Notes: generated by a model from the letters alone, not told the origin. A DNA stretch of 37,973 bases from DASSBG01 sp964583865 (GCA_964583865.1 CAZOXZ010000006.1:1-37973); one strand, 5' to 3'. Counted from the first letter of the stretch, positions 24,308 through 32,458 are shown. A program made the numbers and translations.

Positions 24308-25282
24308 ATGATTGGATGGATTTTGGCTGCTGTAATCCTGCTGGTCGCCGTTTTCGTGTACTGGCGCCTGAACAAGCAGCTGACAGCCGTGCGTGCAAGC
24401 CTGGAGCAGACCAGGGCGGCCTTGCATGGCGTGCAGGAAGAACTCGAGAAGCGCAAGCTGGAGGCGGTGTTCGGTCGAGTCTTGTCGGATGTTGCGCCGA
24501 AGCTGGTGGCCAGGCAAGGCGCTGGCGCGGACGACCCGATGACGCAGATGGACGAGATTCTCGATGACTATGGCAAGCGTGTGGACGCCTACGACAAGGC
24601 GGTGCAACGTTGCCTGAAGCCGGTGGAACTGATGCCGGGTGCGAATGAGGATGACCTCGAGAAGCTCATGGGCCATGTGACGGCCTCCCGGCGCGGCCTG
24701 TTCCAGGCCCGCAACGAGCTGTTGGAAAACGACCTGCGCACGCTGCTGCCGCCGCTGTTTGGCGCCGACGAGGAGCAGGATGACGAGGAGCCACGGGACA
24801 TTCTCGCCGCGGCATTGAGGTTGGTGACCGGCACGGTTTCAGGCGGCCAGTCCAATGACCTGGCGCGACTCTTGTCGGCAATCCTGGTCATTGCGCAGGC
24901 ACGGCATCCAGCCGGGCCCGAGCTGGCAGTGGAAGTGGGTGAGCTGGCCGGTGCACCGTCGGCACCATGGCTGGCGCCGTGCCTGATCGAGCTGCTGCAA
25001 CTGGGCATGCGAGGCAGTTCGTCATCCGCACCCGCCATGTTCTCGGCACGGCATATGGCCGGCCAGCTCGTGATCGAGTTCTCCGGGGCTTCGGAATATG
25101 CCGACGGCTCGCCCGAAGGCAAGAAACTCAAGGCGGCCGCGGAGGACGTCCGCGCCTTCCTGGACGAGCACGGCGTGGAACTGCAGTTGCAGCATGACGG
25201 CGTGCGTCGGCACAGTTTCATGCTGGTGATGACCTCCAATACCTCGCCCGAAGCGCCGGTGGACGGCGTTGCCGCTGCCTGA
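24308..25282 (+). CDS. Membrane-anchored coiled-coil protein with a possible degenerate histidine-kinase-like C-terminus
   Basis: A 324-residue protein that I do not recognise by name. Residues 1-20 are a single membrane anchor. A charged coiled coil (~22-65) and a helical region with an acidic patch (EEQDDEEP near 160) follow. The last ~130 residues resemble the layout of LytS/YehU-type kinases: a helix, then P-C-L-I-E-L-L-Q-L-G-M-R at the N-box place, a QLVIEFSG strand at the G1-box place, a helix with V-R-A-F-L-D-E-H-G, and a closing strand pair. The key Asn and the DxGxG glycines are missing and there is no phospho-accepting His, so it would be inactive. This is inference from pattern only. 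GAGGGG lies 6 nt before the ATG. A TATCAT at 24273-24278 may be the -10. Confidence 0.6.
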   Translation: MIGWILAAVILLVAVFVYWRLNKQLTAVRASLEQTRAALHGVQEELEKRKLEAVFGRVLSDVAPKLVARQGAGADDPMTQMDEILDDYGKRVDAYDKAVQRCLKPVELMPGANEDDLEKLMGHVTASRRGLFQARNELLENDLRTLLPPLFGADEEQDDEEPRDILAAALRLVTGTVSGGQSNDLARLLSAILVIAQARHPAGPELAVEVGELAGAPSAPWLAPCLIELLQLGMRGSSSSAPAMFSARHMAGQLVIEFSGASEYADGSPEGKKLKAAAEDVRAFLDEHGVELQLQHDGVRRHSFMLVMTSNTSPEAPVDGVAAA

Positions 25283-26147
25283 CGTGGCCGGCCCATGGCT
25301 GGTGTTCGGAGCCAGTGGCCAGGTTGGTCGCTGCGTTCTGCGGCGCTGCCGTGAGCGGGGGCAGCCACTGCTGGCCGTCAGCCGGCGCGAAAACGCCAGC
25401 TCCGCGGGCCTGTCCTGGCTTGTCGGCGAACTGCCTGCAACCGTGCCGTCGACCGTGGCCGCGCCCGTGGTCCTCAGTCTGGGGCCGCTGGATCTGTTCA
25501 GCCAATGGCTGGTTGATGGCGGGTCGTCCCGGGTCGATCGCGTGGTGGCCCTCAGTTCCATGAGTGTGTCGAGCAAGATGGCCTCGCCGAATGCCGACGA
25601 ACGCGCATTGGCGGAGCGCTTGCAGCAAGCCGAGGATCGGCTGGTGCGGGCATGCGAGAATGCCGCCGTGCCCTGGACCATCCTGCGACCGACCCTGATC
25701 TGGGGTGTTGGCCTGGATCGCAGCCTCACACCCCTGGCAAAGACGGCACTGCGGCGCCAATGGATGCCCATGCCGGGTGCGCGAGGCTTGCGTCAGCCGG
25801 TGCACGCCGACGATGTGGCCGCTGCCGCCGTGGCGGCAGCCGACCGTCCGGAGGCCGCCGGATGGCGCATCGAGTGTGGCGGCGGCGAGCGCCTGGCAGC
25901 CGCTGAAATGTTTCGCCGCGTGCGTGCGAGCCTGCCCGGAAAGGTCCGGAGAATGCCCGTGCCTGCACTGTTGTCACGGCTGGCGCGACCATTCGGCCGG
26001 TACTCGCAGCGGGCGGCCATGCTGGCGCGTTTGCAGGATGATCTGGTCGCCGACAACAGCCGCATGCAAACGCTGCTCGGCGTCAATCCGCGGCCGTTTG
26101 CGCCCACTCTGGAAGCGTGGGCAGGCCCTGAAGTTCACGGAAAATGA
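25269..26147 (+). CDS. NAD(P)-binding SDR / epimerase-like protein
   Basis: A ~292-residue Rossmann-fold protein. The nucleotide-binding motif GASGQVGR is near residues 14-21, an LSSMSV strand follows at the place of the catalytic serine, and ILRPTLIWG matches the conserved strand of extended or atypical SDRs. The usual Tyr-x-x-x-Lys pair is not evident, so it may be a non-catalytic or NmrA-like sensor. The start is uncertain: TTG at 25269 overlaps the previous gene by 14 nt, and GTG at 25284 directly follows its stop; neither has a strong ribosome site. Tight packing suggests co-expression with the membrane-anchored protein upstream. Confidence 0.75.
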   Translation: MPLPDVAGPWLVFGASGQVGRCVLRRCRERGQPLLAVSRRENASSAGLSWLVGELPATVPSTVAAPVVLSLGPLDLFSQWLVDGGSSRVDRVVALSSMSVSSKMASPNADERALAERLQQAEDRLVRACENAAVPWTILRPTLIWGVGLDRSLTPLAKTALRRQWMPMPGARGLRQPVHADDVAAAAVAAADRPEAAGWRIECGGGERLAAAEMFRRVRASLPGKVRRMPVPALLSRLARPFGRYSQRAAMLARLQDDLVADNSRMQTLLGVNPRPFAPTLEAWAGPEVHGK

Positions 26148-26183
26148 TGCTTGGTCCGTCGTTGTCGGCTATGCTGGGGGCGA

Positions 26184-26345
26184 GGAGCCTGGGCTACGGG
26201 AGCACAACCGTTCGCGGTCGCGTCCTTTTGGTTCGTTTTCCTGCCGATTTCCGCTGAATGGCAACCCATGTTCACCGTAATTGGTCGAAAAATCGTTCTC
26301 AGAATGGCTGTGCCCCGCTCACATGGTTCCTGCCACCAAGGCTCC
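26184..26345 (+). repeat. 162-bp intergenic repeat element, copy B
   Basis: The same length as copy A (10642-10803) and inverted relative to it, 78% identical without gaps. Ends: GGAGCCTGGGC at 26184-26194 and AGGCTCC at 26339-26345 (7 perfect terminal pairs, 9 of 11 overall). The best-conserved block is 26284-26333, which contains GGTCGAAAAATCG and CGCTCACATGGTTCCT. It lies in the 321-nt gap between the epimerase-like gene and the lipase gene; the rest of that gap (26346-26468) shows nothing else recognisable. Confidence 0.75.
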
Positions 26346-26468
26346 AGATCGTGTCGCCGTCGGACGCCCGCAAGGCCGCGGGTACGGACGGCTCGTATTG
26401 CAAACATGCGTTTCAACTGCCTAAGATAGCGGCACTGGACAGCGCACCGCGTACAAGGAAATTCAATC

Positions 26469-28595
26469 ATGCAGCTTCGACATCTGTTCGCCCTTCTCGT
26501 GTCCGCCCTGTTTCTGGCCGCTTGCAGCAGTTCCAGCAGCATCCAGACACAGATTCCACCGCCGCCCGCCATCGTGGCCAATTTTGCCCCGGCGGAAAGT
26601 GTCATTCCGTTCCCGAACAATCTGCTGTTCTCGGGGACCACGGATCTGACCATCAATATTCCGGTGGAGGACCCGGCCGACTACGGTGATCCGCAGGTGG
26701 CAATCAATGCCCTGGACGGTTTCAGCACCGTGGCACCGTGGAGCACCACATTCTCGTCGGCACCGAAAGTCGAGTCGATCGTTCCCGGTCAGAGCATCCA
26801 TGTGTACGAAGTGACGCTCAGTGGCCCGGCCGGCGGTGTCACCGGCATCTCCGAGGAACTGTCCTCGCCGGAAGATTACGTCGTGGCCATGGCACCATCC
26901 GATGCCGATGGCAAGACCCTGGCCATCGTGCCGACCAGCCCGCTGAAACCGCGCACCAGCTACATGGTCGTGCTCACCAACGGCATCACCGATGCCAATG
27001 GCAATGCGACGGTTGCCTCGCTCACCTACACGTTGACCAAGGGCGCTGCGCCGCTGTGCGTGGATGGTCATTCACAGAATGATGGCCTGACCGACGAGCA
27101 AGCCTGTGCACTGGAGCCGGTACGCAAGCTGGTCAATTCCCAGGAGGCTGCGGCCGCGGCTGCTGGCGTGTCGCGTGCCGACATCGTGCTGTCATGGGTG
27201 GCAACCACCCAGAGCACCGGTATCGTGCTGCAGGCCCTGGGCCAGAAAATCAGTGCCAGCCCCGCTGCCCAGACCACCCTGGCACCCACGGGCATGACGC
27301 TGGGTGATCTCGGCATGGGCCTGGCACCCATTGCCGACATCTACATCGGTGCCATCCAGCTGCCGTATTACCTCGGAGTGCCGAGCGCAAGCAATCCGGT
27401 GGCCGCATTGACCGGCTTCTGGCAGGCCGCACCCGGGGCCTATGTGCCGCCGGCAGACAGCTTCGACCTGGACCCGACTTCCACCAACGTCACCGCCTAC
27501 AACCCGTTCCCGGTGGCGACACAGACTGTCGGAGCGCCGCTGATCATGACAGTGCCCAACGCGGCTTCCGGACACACCCGTCCGGCCGAAGGTTGGCCGA
27601 TCGTGATCTTCCAGCACGGCATCACGCGCAACCGTACCGACATGCTGGCCGTGGCGCAGACTTTTGCTTCGCAGGGCATTGCCGTGGTTGCCATGGACTT
27701 GCCATTGCACGGCGTGGGTCCGTCCAACCCGTTCTACATCGGCAATACGCCGCTGGCGTCGTTGGCCAGCGAGCGTACCTTCGACATGGATCTGATCAAC
27801 AACAGCACCGGTGCTCCCGGCCCCGATGGCACGGTTGATCCGTCCGGTTCGCACTTCATCAACCTGCAGAGCCTGCTGACTTCGCGCGACAACCTGCGTG
27901 AGGGCGTGGCCGACCTGGTCGAGCTGGAGCATGCCATCGGCAGCATGGCCTTGCCGGATGCTCCGGGTCAGGCGTTCAATGCCCAGCAGGTCAGCTTCAC
28001 TGGCCAGTCTCTGGGCGGCATCGTGGGCACGGTGTTCATGGGCGTGGACCCGAACGTGCACACGGCATTGCTGAACGTGCCTGGCGGCGGCATCGCCCGG
28101 CTGCTGGACGGCTCGGCTTCCATCGGCCCGCAGATCCATGCAGGCCTGGCCGCTGCCGGGGTCGAGCAGGGCACGCCGCAGTACGCTCAATTCATGATGG
28201 CGGCGCAGACGGCCATCGACTCGGCCGATCCGATCAACTTTGCCCGCTTCACGGTCGGCAAGAACCTGCTGGTGCAAGAGGTCGTCGGCAGCGATACATC
28301 ACCCGCCGACCAGGTTGTGCCGAACAGCGTTCCTGGTGCGCCTTTGTCGGGTACCGAGCCGCTGATCGCGGCCCTTGGCCTGACGGCCATCGACGCCACG
28401 ACCACATCGGCTGACGGTGTGCGTGCCGCAACCCGCTTTGTCAGCGGTGAGCACGGCTCGCTGCTCAGCCCGGTGGCTGATCCGGCCGTGACCCAGGAAA
28501 TGCAGACCGAGATGCTCAGTCTTGTCGCCAGTGGCGGCCAGGCGGTGCAGGTGGCCGTGCCGTCGGTGTTGCAGCCGGTGGAAGACGGCGACTGA
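26469..28595 (+). CDS. Lipoprotein lipase / phospholipase of the VolA / Pla-1 type
   Basis: A 708-residue lipoprotein. The signal peptide ends with the lipobox LAAC (Cys19) followed by Ser, so outer-membrane sorting is expected. An N-terminal beta-rich region (~40-200), with a TYMVVLTNGITD-like segment of bacterial Ig-like type, precedes an alpha/beta-hydrolase domain. That domain has IVIFQHGITRNRTDM and the nucleophile elbow GQSLGG (Ser514). This architecture matches the VolA/Pla-1 surface phospholipases that release fatty acids from lysophospholipids. AAGGAA precedes the ATG. The gene is monocistronic, with a strong terminator 29 nt after its stop. Confidence 0.85.
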   Translation: MQLRHLFALLVSALFLAACSSSSSIQTQIPPPPAIVANFAPAESVIPFPNNLLFSGTTDLTINIPVEDPADYGDPQVAINALDGFSTVAPWSTTFSSAPKVESIVPGQSIHVYEVTLSGPAGGVTGISEELSSPEDYVVAMAPSDADGKTLAIVPTSPLKPRTSYMVVLTNGITDANGNATVASLTYTLTKGAAPLCVDGHSQNDGLTDEQACALEPVRKLVNSQEAAAAAAGVSRADIVLSWVATTQSTGIVLQALGQKISASPAAQTTLAPTGMTLGDLGMGLAPIADIYIGAIQLPYYLGVPSASNPVAALTGFWQAAPGAYVPPADSFDLDPTSTNVTAYNPFPVATQTVGAPLIMTVPNAASGHTRPAEGWPIVIFQHGITRNRTDMLAVAQTFASQGIAVVAMDLPLHGVGPSNPFYIGNTPLASLASERTFDMDLINNSTGAPGPDGTVDPSGSHFINLQSLLTSRDNLREGVADLVELEHAIGSMALPDAPGQAFNAQQVSFTGQSLGGIVGTVFMGVDPNVHTALLNVPGGGIARLLDGSASIGPQIHAGLAAAGVEQGTPQYAQFMMAAQTAIDSADPINFARFTVGKNLLVQEVVGSDTSPADQVVPNSVPGAPLSGTEPLIAALGLTAIDATTTSADGVRAATRFVSGEHGSLLSPVADPAVTQEMQTEMLSLVASGGQAVQVAVPSVLQPVEDGD

Positions 28596-28623
28596 CAGCC
28601 GCACGCAGCTCACGGCATCAAGG

Positions 28624-28662
28624 ACCGGCCTTCTCCCCCGCGGGGGAAGGCCGGTTTTCTTT
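28624..28662 (+). terminator. Strong intrinsic terminator after the lipase gene
   Basis: A long, almost perfect stem (ACCGGCCTT...CCCCCG paired with CGGGGG...AAGGCCGGT) is followed by TTTTCTTT. It lies between convergent genes; on the minus strand the tail is much less U-rich, so it acts mainly on the lipase transcript. Confidence 0.9.
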
Positions 28663-28668
28663 GGGCGC

Positions 28669-29130
28669 TCAGTAGTCGATCTTCAGGCGTTGCAACAGCC
28701 GCGTGCACAACCATGCCGGGCCGATGACGATGTAGGCCAGCATGGCGCCTGGGCGCGGCCAGTGGCCTTCGCGCTGATAGCCGATTGCGCGCCCGATCCA
28801 GGCAAGCACGAACAGCGCGGCAGCCGCGTACAGCAGGTCCCGGTCCAGCCAGCGCCACAGGCCCTCGCAGGCCAGGGCGCAGGCAAACAATGCTGATGCC
28901 ATGGCAAAGGCCAGCGGTCGTGACAGGCGCTGGTACCAGGCAAACAGGAAGATCATGGCCGCGGCCGCCCACAGGCCTTGCCGGCCCAACAGTGCAGGCA
29001 CGGGCACCGTCCACAACGCCGCTGCGATGGCCAGCAGCATAAGCGGCAGGCACAGACCGTGGATCAGGCGATTGGCCGGATCGCGATGGTCGGCCTCCCA
29101 GGCAGCCAGCCAGAAATGTAGCTCTTGCAT
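28669..29130 (-). CDS. Mpo1-like / DUF962 membrane protein
   Basis: A 153-residue protein with about four hydrophobic segments. The conserved histidine pattern of the Mpo1 (YGL010w) family is present at the N-terminus: H-F-W near residue 5, D-H-R-D-P-A-N-R-L-I-H-G at about 14-25, and G-Y-Q-R-E-G-H-W-P-R-P-G late in the protein. Yeast Mpo1 is an Fe2+-dependent dioxygenase acting on 2-hydroxy fatty acids; bacterial homologues are mostly uncharacterised. It starts 11 nt after purC on the same strand, so the two are probably one transcript although they share no pathway. Confidence 0.82.
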   Translation of the reverse strand: MQELHFWLAAWEADHRDPANRLIHGLCLPLMLLAIAAALWTVPVPALLGRQGLWAAAAMIFLFAWYQRLSRPLAFAMASALFACALACEGLWRWLDRDLLYAAAALFVLAWIGRAIGYQREGHWPRPGAMLAYIVIGPAWLCTRLLQRLKIDY

Positions 29131-29141
29131 GGGCTTGTCGT

Positions 29142-30026
29142 CTACGCCGTCAGTCGCTGCAGCGCTTCGTTGTAACGCGCCACGGTGGCATCGATCACCT
29201 CGGGCGGCAACTTTGGGCCGGGTGGCCGTTTTTCCCAGTCCAGGGTGTCCAGGTAATCACGCACGTATTGTTTGTCGTAGCTTGGCGGACTGATCCCGGT
29301 GCGGTACTGGTCAGCGGGCCAGAAGCGCGAGGAATCCGGCGTCAGCATTTCGTCGATGACGTACAGCTGGCCGTCATCGTCCGTGCCGAACTCGAACTTT
29401 GTGTCCGCGATGATGATGCCGCGTTCGCGCGCATACGCCGCCGCCGAACGATAAATGGCAAGGCTGGTGTGGCGCACCTTGGTGGCGATGTCCTCACCGA
29501 CGATTGCGCACATGCGCTCGAAACTGATGTTCTCGTCATGGCCACCGACGGCCGCCTTGGTGGACGGCGTGAACAAGGCTTCCGGCAAGGCTTCGGCCTG
29601 GGCCAGCCCGGAGGGAAGCTCCAGGCCGCACAATTGTCCGCTGGCCTGGTACTCGCGCCAGCCCGAGCCGATCAGGTACCCACGCACAATGGCCTCGACG
29701 GGCAGCGGGTTCAACCTGCGCGTCACCACGCTGCGGCCACGCAACGGCGTGGCATCGACACCAGCCGGCAGGACCTCCGCCAGATCGACGTCCAGCAGGT
29801 GGTTGGGCGCCAGGTCGGCCGTGCGAGCGAACCAGAAGCTCGACAGGCGCGTGAGAATGTCGCCCTTGCCGGGGATCGGATCGGGCAAGATCACGTCGTA
29901 GGCCGACAAGCGGTCGCTGGCCACGATGAGCAGGCGATCGCTGGACAGGGCGTAGACATCGCGGACCTTGCCGCGATACACCAGCTCGAGGCCGGGGATT
30001 TGGGTCTGGCTGATTGGCGCTGTCAC
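29142..30026 (-). CDS. purC: Phosphoribosylaminoimidazole-succinocarboxamide synthase (SAICAR synthetase)
   Basis: A 294-residue enzyme of purine synthesis that joins CAIR and aspartate at the expense of ATP. Recognisable segments are Y-R-G-K-V-R-D-V-Y near 18-26, S-D-R-L-S-A-Y-D-V, R-G-Y-L-I-G-S-G-W, D-T-K-F-E-F-G and D-E-M-L-T-P-D-S-S-R-F-W. It belongs to the longer class (about 295-305 residues) rather than the ~237-residue E. coli type. The start is GTG at 30026, because GGAG lies 6 nt upstream; the open frame continues to a TTG at 30053 without a better site. The Mpo1-like gene follows after 11 nt. Confidence 0.95.
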   Translation of the reverse strand: MTAPISQTQIPGLELVYRGKVRDVYALSSDRLLIVASDRLSAYDVILPDPIPGKGDILTRLSSFWFARTADLAPNHLLDVDLAEVLPAGVDATPLRGRSVVTRRLNPLPVEAIVRGYLIGSGWREYQASGQLCGLELPSGLAQAEALPEALFTPSTKAAVGGHDENISFERMCAIVGEDIATKVRHTSLAIYRSAAAYARERGIIIADTKFEFGTDDDGQLYVIDEMLTPDSSRFWPADQYRTGISPPSYDKQYVRDYLDTLDWEKRPPGPKLPPEVIDATVARYNEALQRLTA

Positions 30027-30128
30027 GAGTGGCTCCACGGTCTGGAGCGGCAATTGTAGCCAATGGCGGCTCCGGACGCGCTAAACTGGGCAGCTTGTGT
30101 CTCCTTTGATGGGAAGGCCCCGCAATTC

Positions 30129-30980
30129 ATGCCCAAGTCGCAACTTCGCAAGCACCCGCTTTACCGCTACCTCGGGACCATCGTCGGCGCCGTACTGGGG
30201 CTGGTGCTGTTGCACGGTTTCGGTTTCCTGGTGCTTGGTGCCCTGGTCGGTTACGGCGTGGATGTGATGCGGCACCAACGCCAGCGGGACAAGCGCGCCG
30301 CCAACCGCAGTTTCGTCGAGCCGCTGTTCGCCTTGCTGGGGGCCGTGGCGAAGTCCGATGGGCGTGTTTCGGAACGTGAAATCGCCGTCGCCGAAGGCAT
30401 GATGCGGCGTTGGAATCTGGACAAATCCTGGCGCGAGCGTGCCATCTCGGCCTTCAATCGCGGCAAGCAAGCCGGCTTCGACCCGCGCGCCGACCTCCAA
30501 GCGCTGCGCGACTGGACCGGTGGCTACCGCGACCTGGCCCATCCCATGCTGGACGTACTGGTGGACACGGTGCTTGCCGACGGTCAGCCCAGCCAGAACA
30601 AGATCAACTTCCTGCACCAGGTGGCACGCGGGCTCGGTATCAGCGACCTGCAGCTGGTGGCCATGATCGCCATGAAGGGCGCGGCGCAGGCACGCAGCGG
30701 GAACTGGCAGGCCGGGCCGCGGCCGGGTGGCGCAGGTGCTGCCGGCGGTTCCCGTCGTGGCACGGCCAGCCGTGGCTTTTCCGATCCCTATGCCGTCCTC
30801 GGCCTGACCCGTGACGCGGACAACGCCAGCATCAAGCGTACTTACCGCAAGCTGATGAGCGAACACCATCCCGATCGTCTCGGAGAACTGCCCGAGGACC
30901 TGCGCCGGCGCGCCGAGGAGCGTGCCAGCGCCATCAACGCCGCCTACGACCAGATCAAGCAGCAGCGCGGCATCAAGTAG
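30129..30980 (+). CDS. djlA: DnaJ-like membrane co-chaperone DjlA
   Basis: A 283-residue protein. A hydrophobic segment at ~14-45 anchors it in the inner membrane. A TerB-type helical domain follows (~60-180: F-V-E-P-L-F-A-L-L-G-A-V-A-K-S-D-G-R-V-S, with a second acidic A-D-G-Q-P-S). A Gly-rich linker (~195-220) and a C-terminal J domain with H-P-D at 247-249 complete it. This is the DjlA layout: the J domain stimulates the ATPase of DnaK. GGGAAGG lies 11 nt before the ATG. Transcribed divergently from purC and followed by rpe after 21 nt. Confidence 0.9.
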   Translation: MPKSQLRKHPLYRYLGTIVGAVLGLVLLHGFGFLVLGALVGYGVDVMRHQRQRDKRAANRSFVEPLFALLGAVAKSDGRVSEREIAVAEGMMRRWNLDKSWRERAISAFNRGKQAGFDPRADLQALRDWTGGYRDLAHPMLDVLVDTVLADGQPSQNKINFLHQVARGLGISDLQLVAMIAMKGAAQARSGNWQAGPRPGGAGAAGGSRRGTASRGFSDPYAVLGLTRDADNASIKRTYRKLMSEHHPDRLGELPEDLRRRAEERASAINAAYDQIKQQRGIK

Positions 30981-31001
30981 ATTTCATCGCGAGGAATCCG
31001 C

Positions 31002-31691
31002 ATGTCCAGCCAGAGTGCCGTTATTGCCCCGTCCATCCTGTCCGCCGATTTTGCCCGCCTGGGCGCCGAGGTCGAGGCCGTCCTGGCCGCGGGTGCCGAC
31101 TGGATCCACTTCGATGTCATGGACAACCACTACGTGCCCAACCTCAGCATCGGACCGATGGTGCTGGCGAGCCTGCGCAAACACGGCATCACCGCGCCCA
31201 TCGACGTGCATTTGATGGTCAAACCGGTAGACCGCATCATCGCCGACTTCGCCGCTGCCGGAGCCAGCATGATCAGCTTCCATCCCGAGGCCAGCGAGCA
31301 TGTCGACCGCAGCTTGCAGCTGATTGCCGATCATGGCTGCCGCGCCGGCATCGTGTTGAATCCGGCCACGCCCCTGGACGTGCTGGACTGGGTGCTGGAC
31401 AAGGTCCACCACGTGCTGGTGATGTCGGTCAACCCCGGCTTTGGCGGCCAGACCTTCATCCCGGCCACGCTGGAGAAACTGCAGCGCGTGCGTGAGCGCA
31501 TCGATGCCAGTGGCCGCGACATCCGTCTGGAAGTCGATGGTGGCGTCAAAACCGACAACATCGGCGCCATCGCCGCCGCCGGCGCCGACACCTTCGTCGC
31601 CGGCTCCGCCATCTTCGGCACCGATGACTACGCCGCCACCATCACCGCCATGCGCCAGGCCATCGCCGACAATGCGGGCAAGCACGGGTAG
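31002..31691 (+). CDS. rpe: Ribulose-phosphate 3-epimerase
   Basis: A 229-residue TIM-barrel enzyme of the pentose phosphate pathway interconverting ribulose-5-phosphate and xylulose-5-phosphate. Diagnostic strands are I-A-P-S-I-L-S-A-D-F, H-F-D-V-M-D-N-H-Y-V-P-N, D-V-H-L-M-V, V-M-S-V-N-P-G-F-G-G-Q and E-V-D-G-G-V, which carry the metal-binding His and Asp residues and the phosphate-binding loops. Length and motifs are normal. GAGGAA lies before the ATG. The TAG stop at 31689-31691 lies inside the first bases of a REP hairpin. Confidence 0.96.
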   Translation: MSSQSAVIAPSILSADFARLGAEVEAVLAAGADWIHFDVMDNHYVPNLSIGPMVLASLRKHGITAPIDVHLMVKPVDRIIADFAAAGASMISFHPEASEHVDRSLQLIADHGCRAGIVLNPATPLDVLDWVLDKVHHVLVMSVNPGFGGQTFIPATLEKLQRVRERIDASGRDIRLEVDGGVKTDNIGAIAAAGADTFVAGSAIFGTDDYAATITAMRQAIADNAGKHG

Positions 31692-31718
31692 GTCGTGACC
31701 GGCGGAGCCGGACGCGAC
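31688..31718 (+). repeat. Single REP-like hairpin overlapping the rpe stop
   Basis: GTAGGTCG is followed by CCGGC-GGA-GCCGG and CGAC, the same head and hairpin layout as the REPIN at 19574-19602. Its right half (31706-31719) recurs exactly at 32459-32472 on the far side of hicAB. Confidence 0.5.
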
Positions 31719-31778
31719 GATAGCCACGAATGCGGTGTCCTACACCCGGTATCCGGGGCTTGTGTGGAGCAGACGAAA

Positions 31779-31821
31779 ACACAACAGAAGTGTTGATCGC
31801 ACACAACAGAAGTGTTATTTT
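31779..31821 (+). promoter_or_regulatory. hicAB promoter with two operator repeats
   Basis: A 16-nt sequence, ACACAACAGAAGTGTT, occurs exactly twice (31779-31794 and 31801-31816), 22 nt apart; each has ACAC/GTGT dyad ends. A promoter overlaps them: -35 TTGATC (31793-31798), 17-nt spacer, -10 TATTTT (31816-31821). The first repeat touches the -35 and the second fills the spacer, as expected for autorepression by HicB, whose C-terminus has a helix-turn-helix. The predicted start (about 31828) coincides with the hicA GTG. Confidence 0.65.
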
Positions 31822-31828
31822 TGTGTTT

Positions 31829-32005
31829 GTGAACAGCAAGCAATTCAAGAAATGGCTGGCCAGACAGGGCGCGACATTCGAGTCCGGCAAGGGCGGCCAT
31901 CTCAAGGTGTTCCTGAATGGCAAGCGTTCGGTGTTGCCGATGCACTCCAGTGAGCTGAAGACGGGTCTGGTGGAGGGCATCAAGAAGCAACTGGGTTTGA
32001 AGTGA
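31829..32005 (+). CDS. hicA: HicA-type toxin (type II toxin-antitoxin)
   Basis: A 58-residue protein with a double-stranded-RNA-binding-like fold. N-S-K-Q-F-K-K-W-L opens it, the catalytic His24 lies in G-K-G-G-H-L-K-V, and R-S-V-L-P-M-H and I-K-K-Q-L-G-L-K close it, all matching HicA. HicA cleaves mRNA when not bound by HicB. The start is GTG at 31829; no ribosome site precedes it and the predicted transcription start is at the same place, so the message may be leaderless. The stop is 8 nt before the hicB ATG. Confidence 0.88.
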   Translation: MNSKQFKKWLARQGATFESGKGGHLKVFLNGKRSVLPMHSSELKTGLVEGIKKQLGLK

Positions 32006-32013
32006 GGAAAATC

Positions 32014-32436
32014 ATGGACCTGAATTATCCCGTACATCTGGAGCCTGCAGAGGAAGGTGGTTTCGTGGTGACATTTCCAGATGTGCCGGAAGCGCATACT
32101 TTTGGCGAGGACGAGGGCGAGGCACTGTTGCGTGCGGTGGATGCGTTGGAGACGGCATTGTCGTTTTATACTGATGCAGGTGAGTCCTTGCCGCGCCGCG
32201 GCAAGGTCAGACGAGGTCAGCGCACGGTCAGCCCGTCAGCGCAGGCCTGCATTGCACTCAGCATCTATCAGGTGATGCGTGATGAAGGTGTGCGCAAGAG
32301 TGAATTGGCGCGTCGCTTGGGTTGGCATATGCCGCAGGTGGACAGGTTGCTGGATACCGGTCATGCGTCGCGGCTTGATCAGGTGGAGTCGGCACTGGCG
32401 GCCCTTGATCGTCGACTGAACGTGACCGTGGTGTAG
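32014..32436 (+). CDS. hicB: HicB-type antitoxin with C-terminal helix-turn-helix
   Basis: A 140-residue protein. Residues ~1-60 form the HicB partial RNase-H-like fold (Y-P-V-H-L-E-P-A-E-E-G-G-F-V-V-T-F-P-D-V), which binds and blocks HicA. Residues ~85-135 contain a Cro-like helix-turn-helix (S-E-L-A-R-R-L-G-W-H-M-P-Q-V-D-R-L-L) for autorepression. The start is ATG at 32014, with GAGGA 5 nt upstream; a GTG at 32002 overlapping the hicA stop is less likely. The coding sequence is visibly poorer in GC than the flanking genes, which fits horizontal acquisition. Confidence 0.9.
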   Translation: MDLNYPVHLEPAEEGGFVVTFPDVPEAHTFGEDEGEALLRAVDALETALSFYTDAGESLPRRGKVRRGQRTVSPSAQACIALSIYQVMRDEGVRKSELARRLGWHMPQVDRLLDTGHASRLDQVESALAALDRRLNVTVV

Positions 32437-32458
32437 TTTCGCCGGTCCTGATCAGGAT

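Noticed and set aside
26184..26345. The 162-bp element as part of a small protein gene
   Set aside because: Two frames look alike between copies (for instance MAVPRSHGS), but most changes alter amino acids, a stop interrupts one frame, and no start site is shared.
31730..31828. 33-codon N-terminal extension of HicA
   Set aside because: It would span the operator repeats and promoter, and HicA homologues begin at the NSKQF-like residues.
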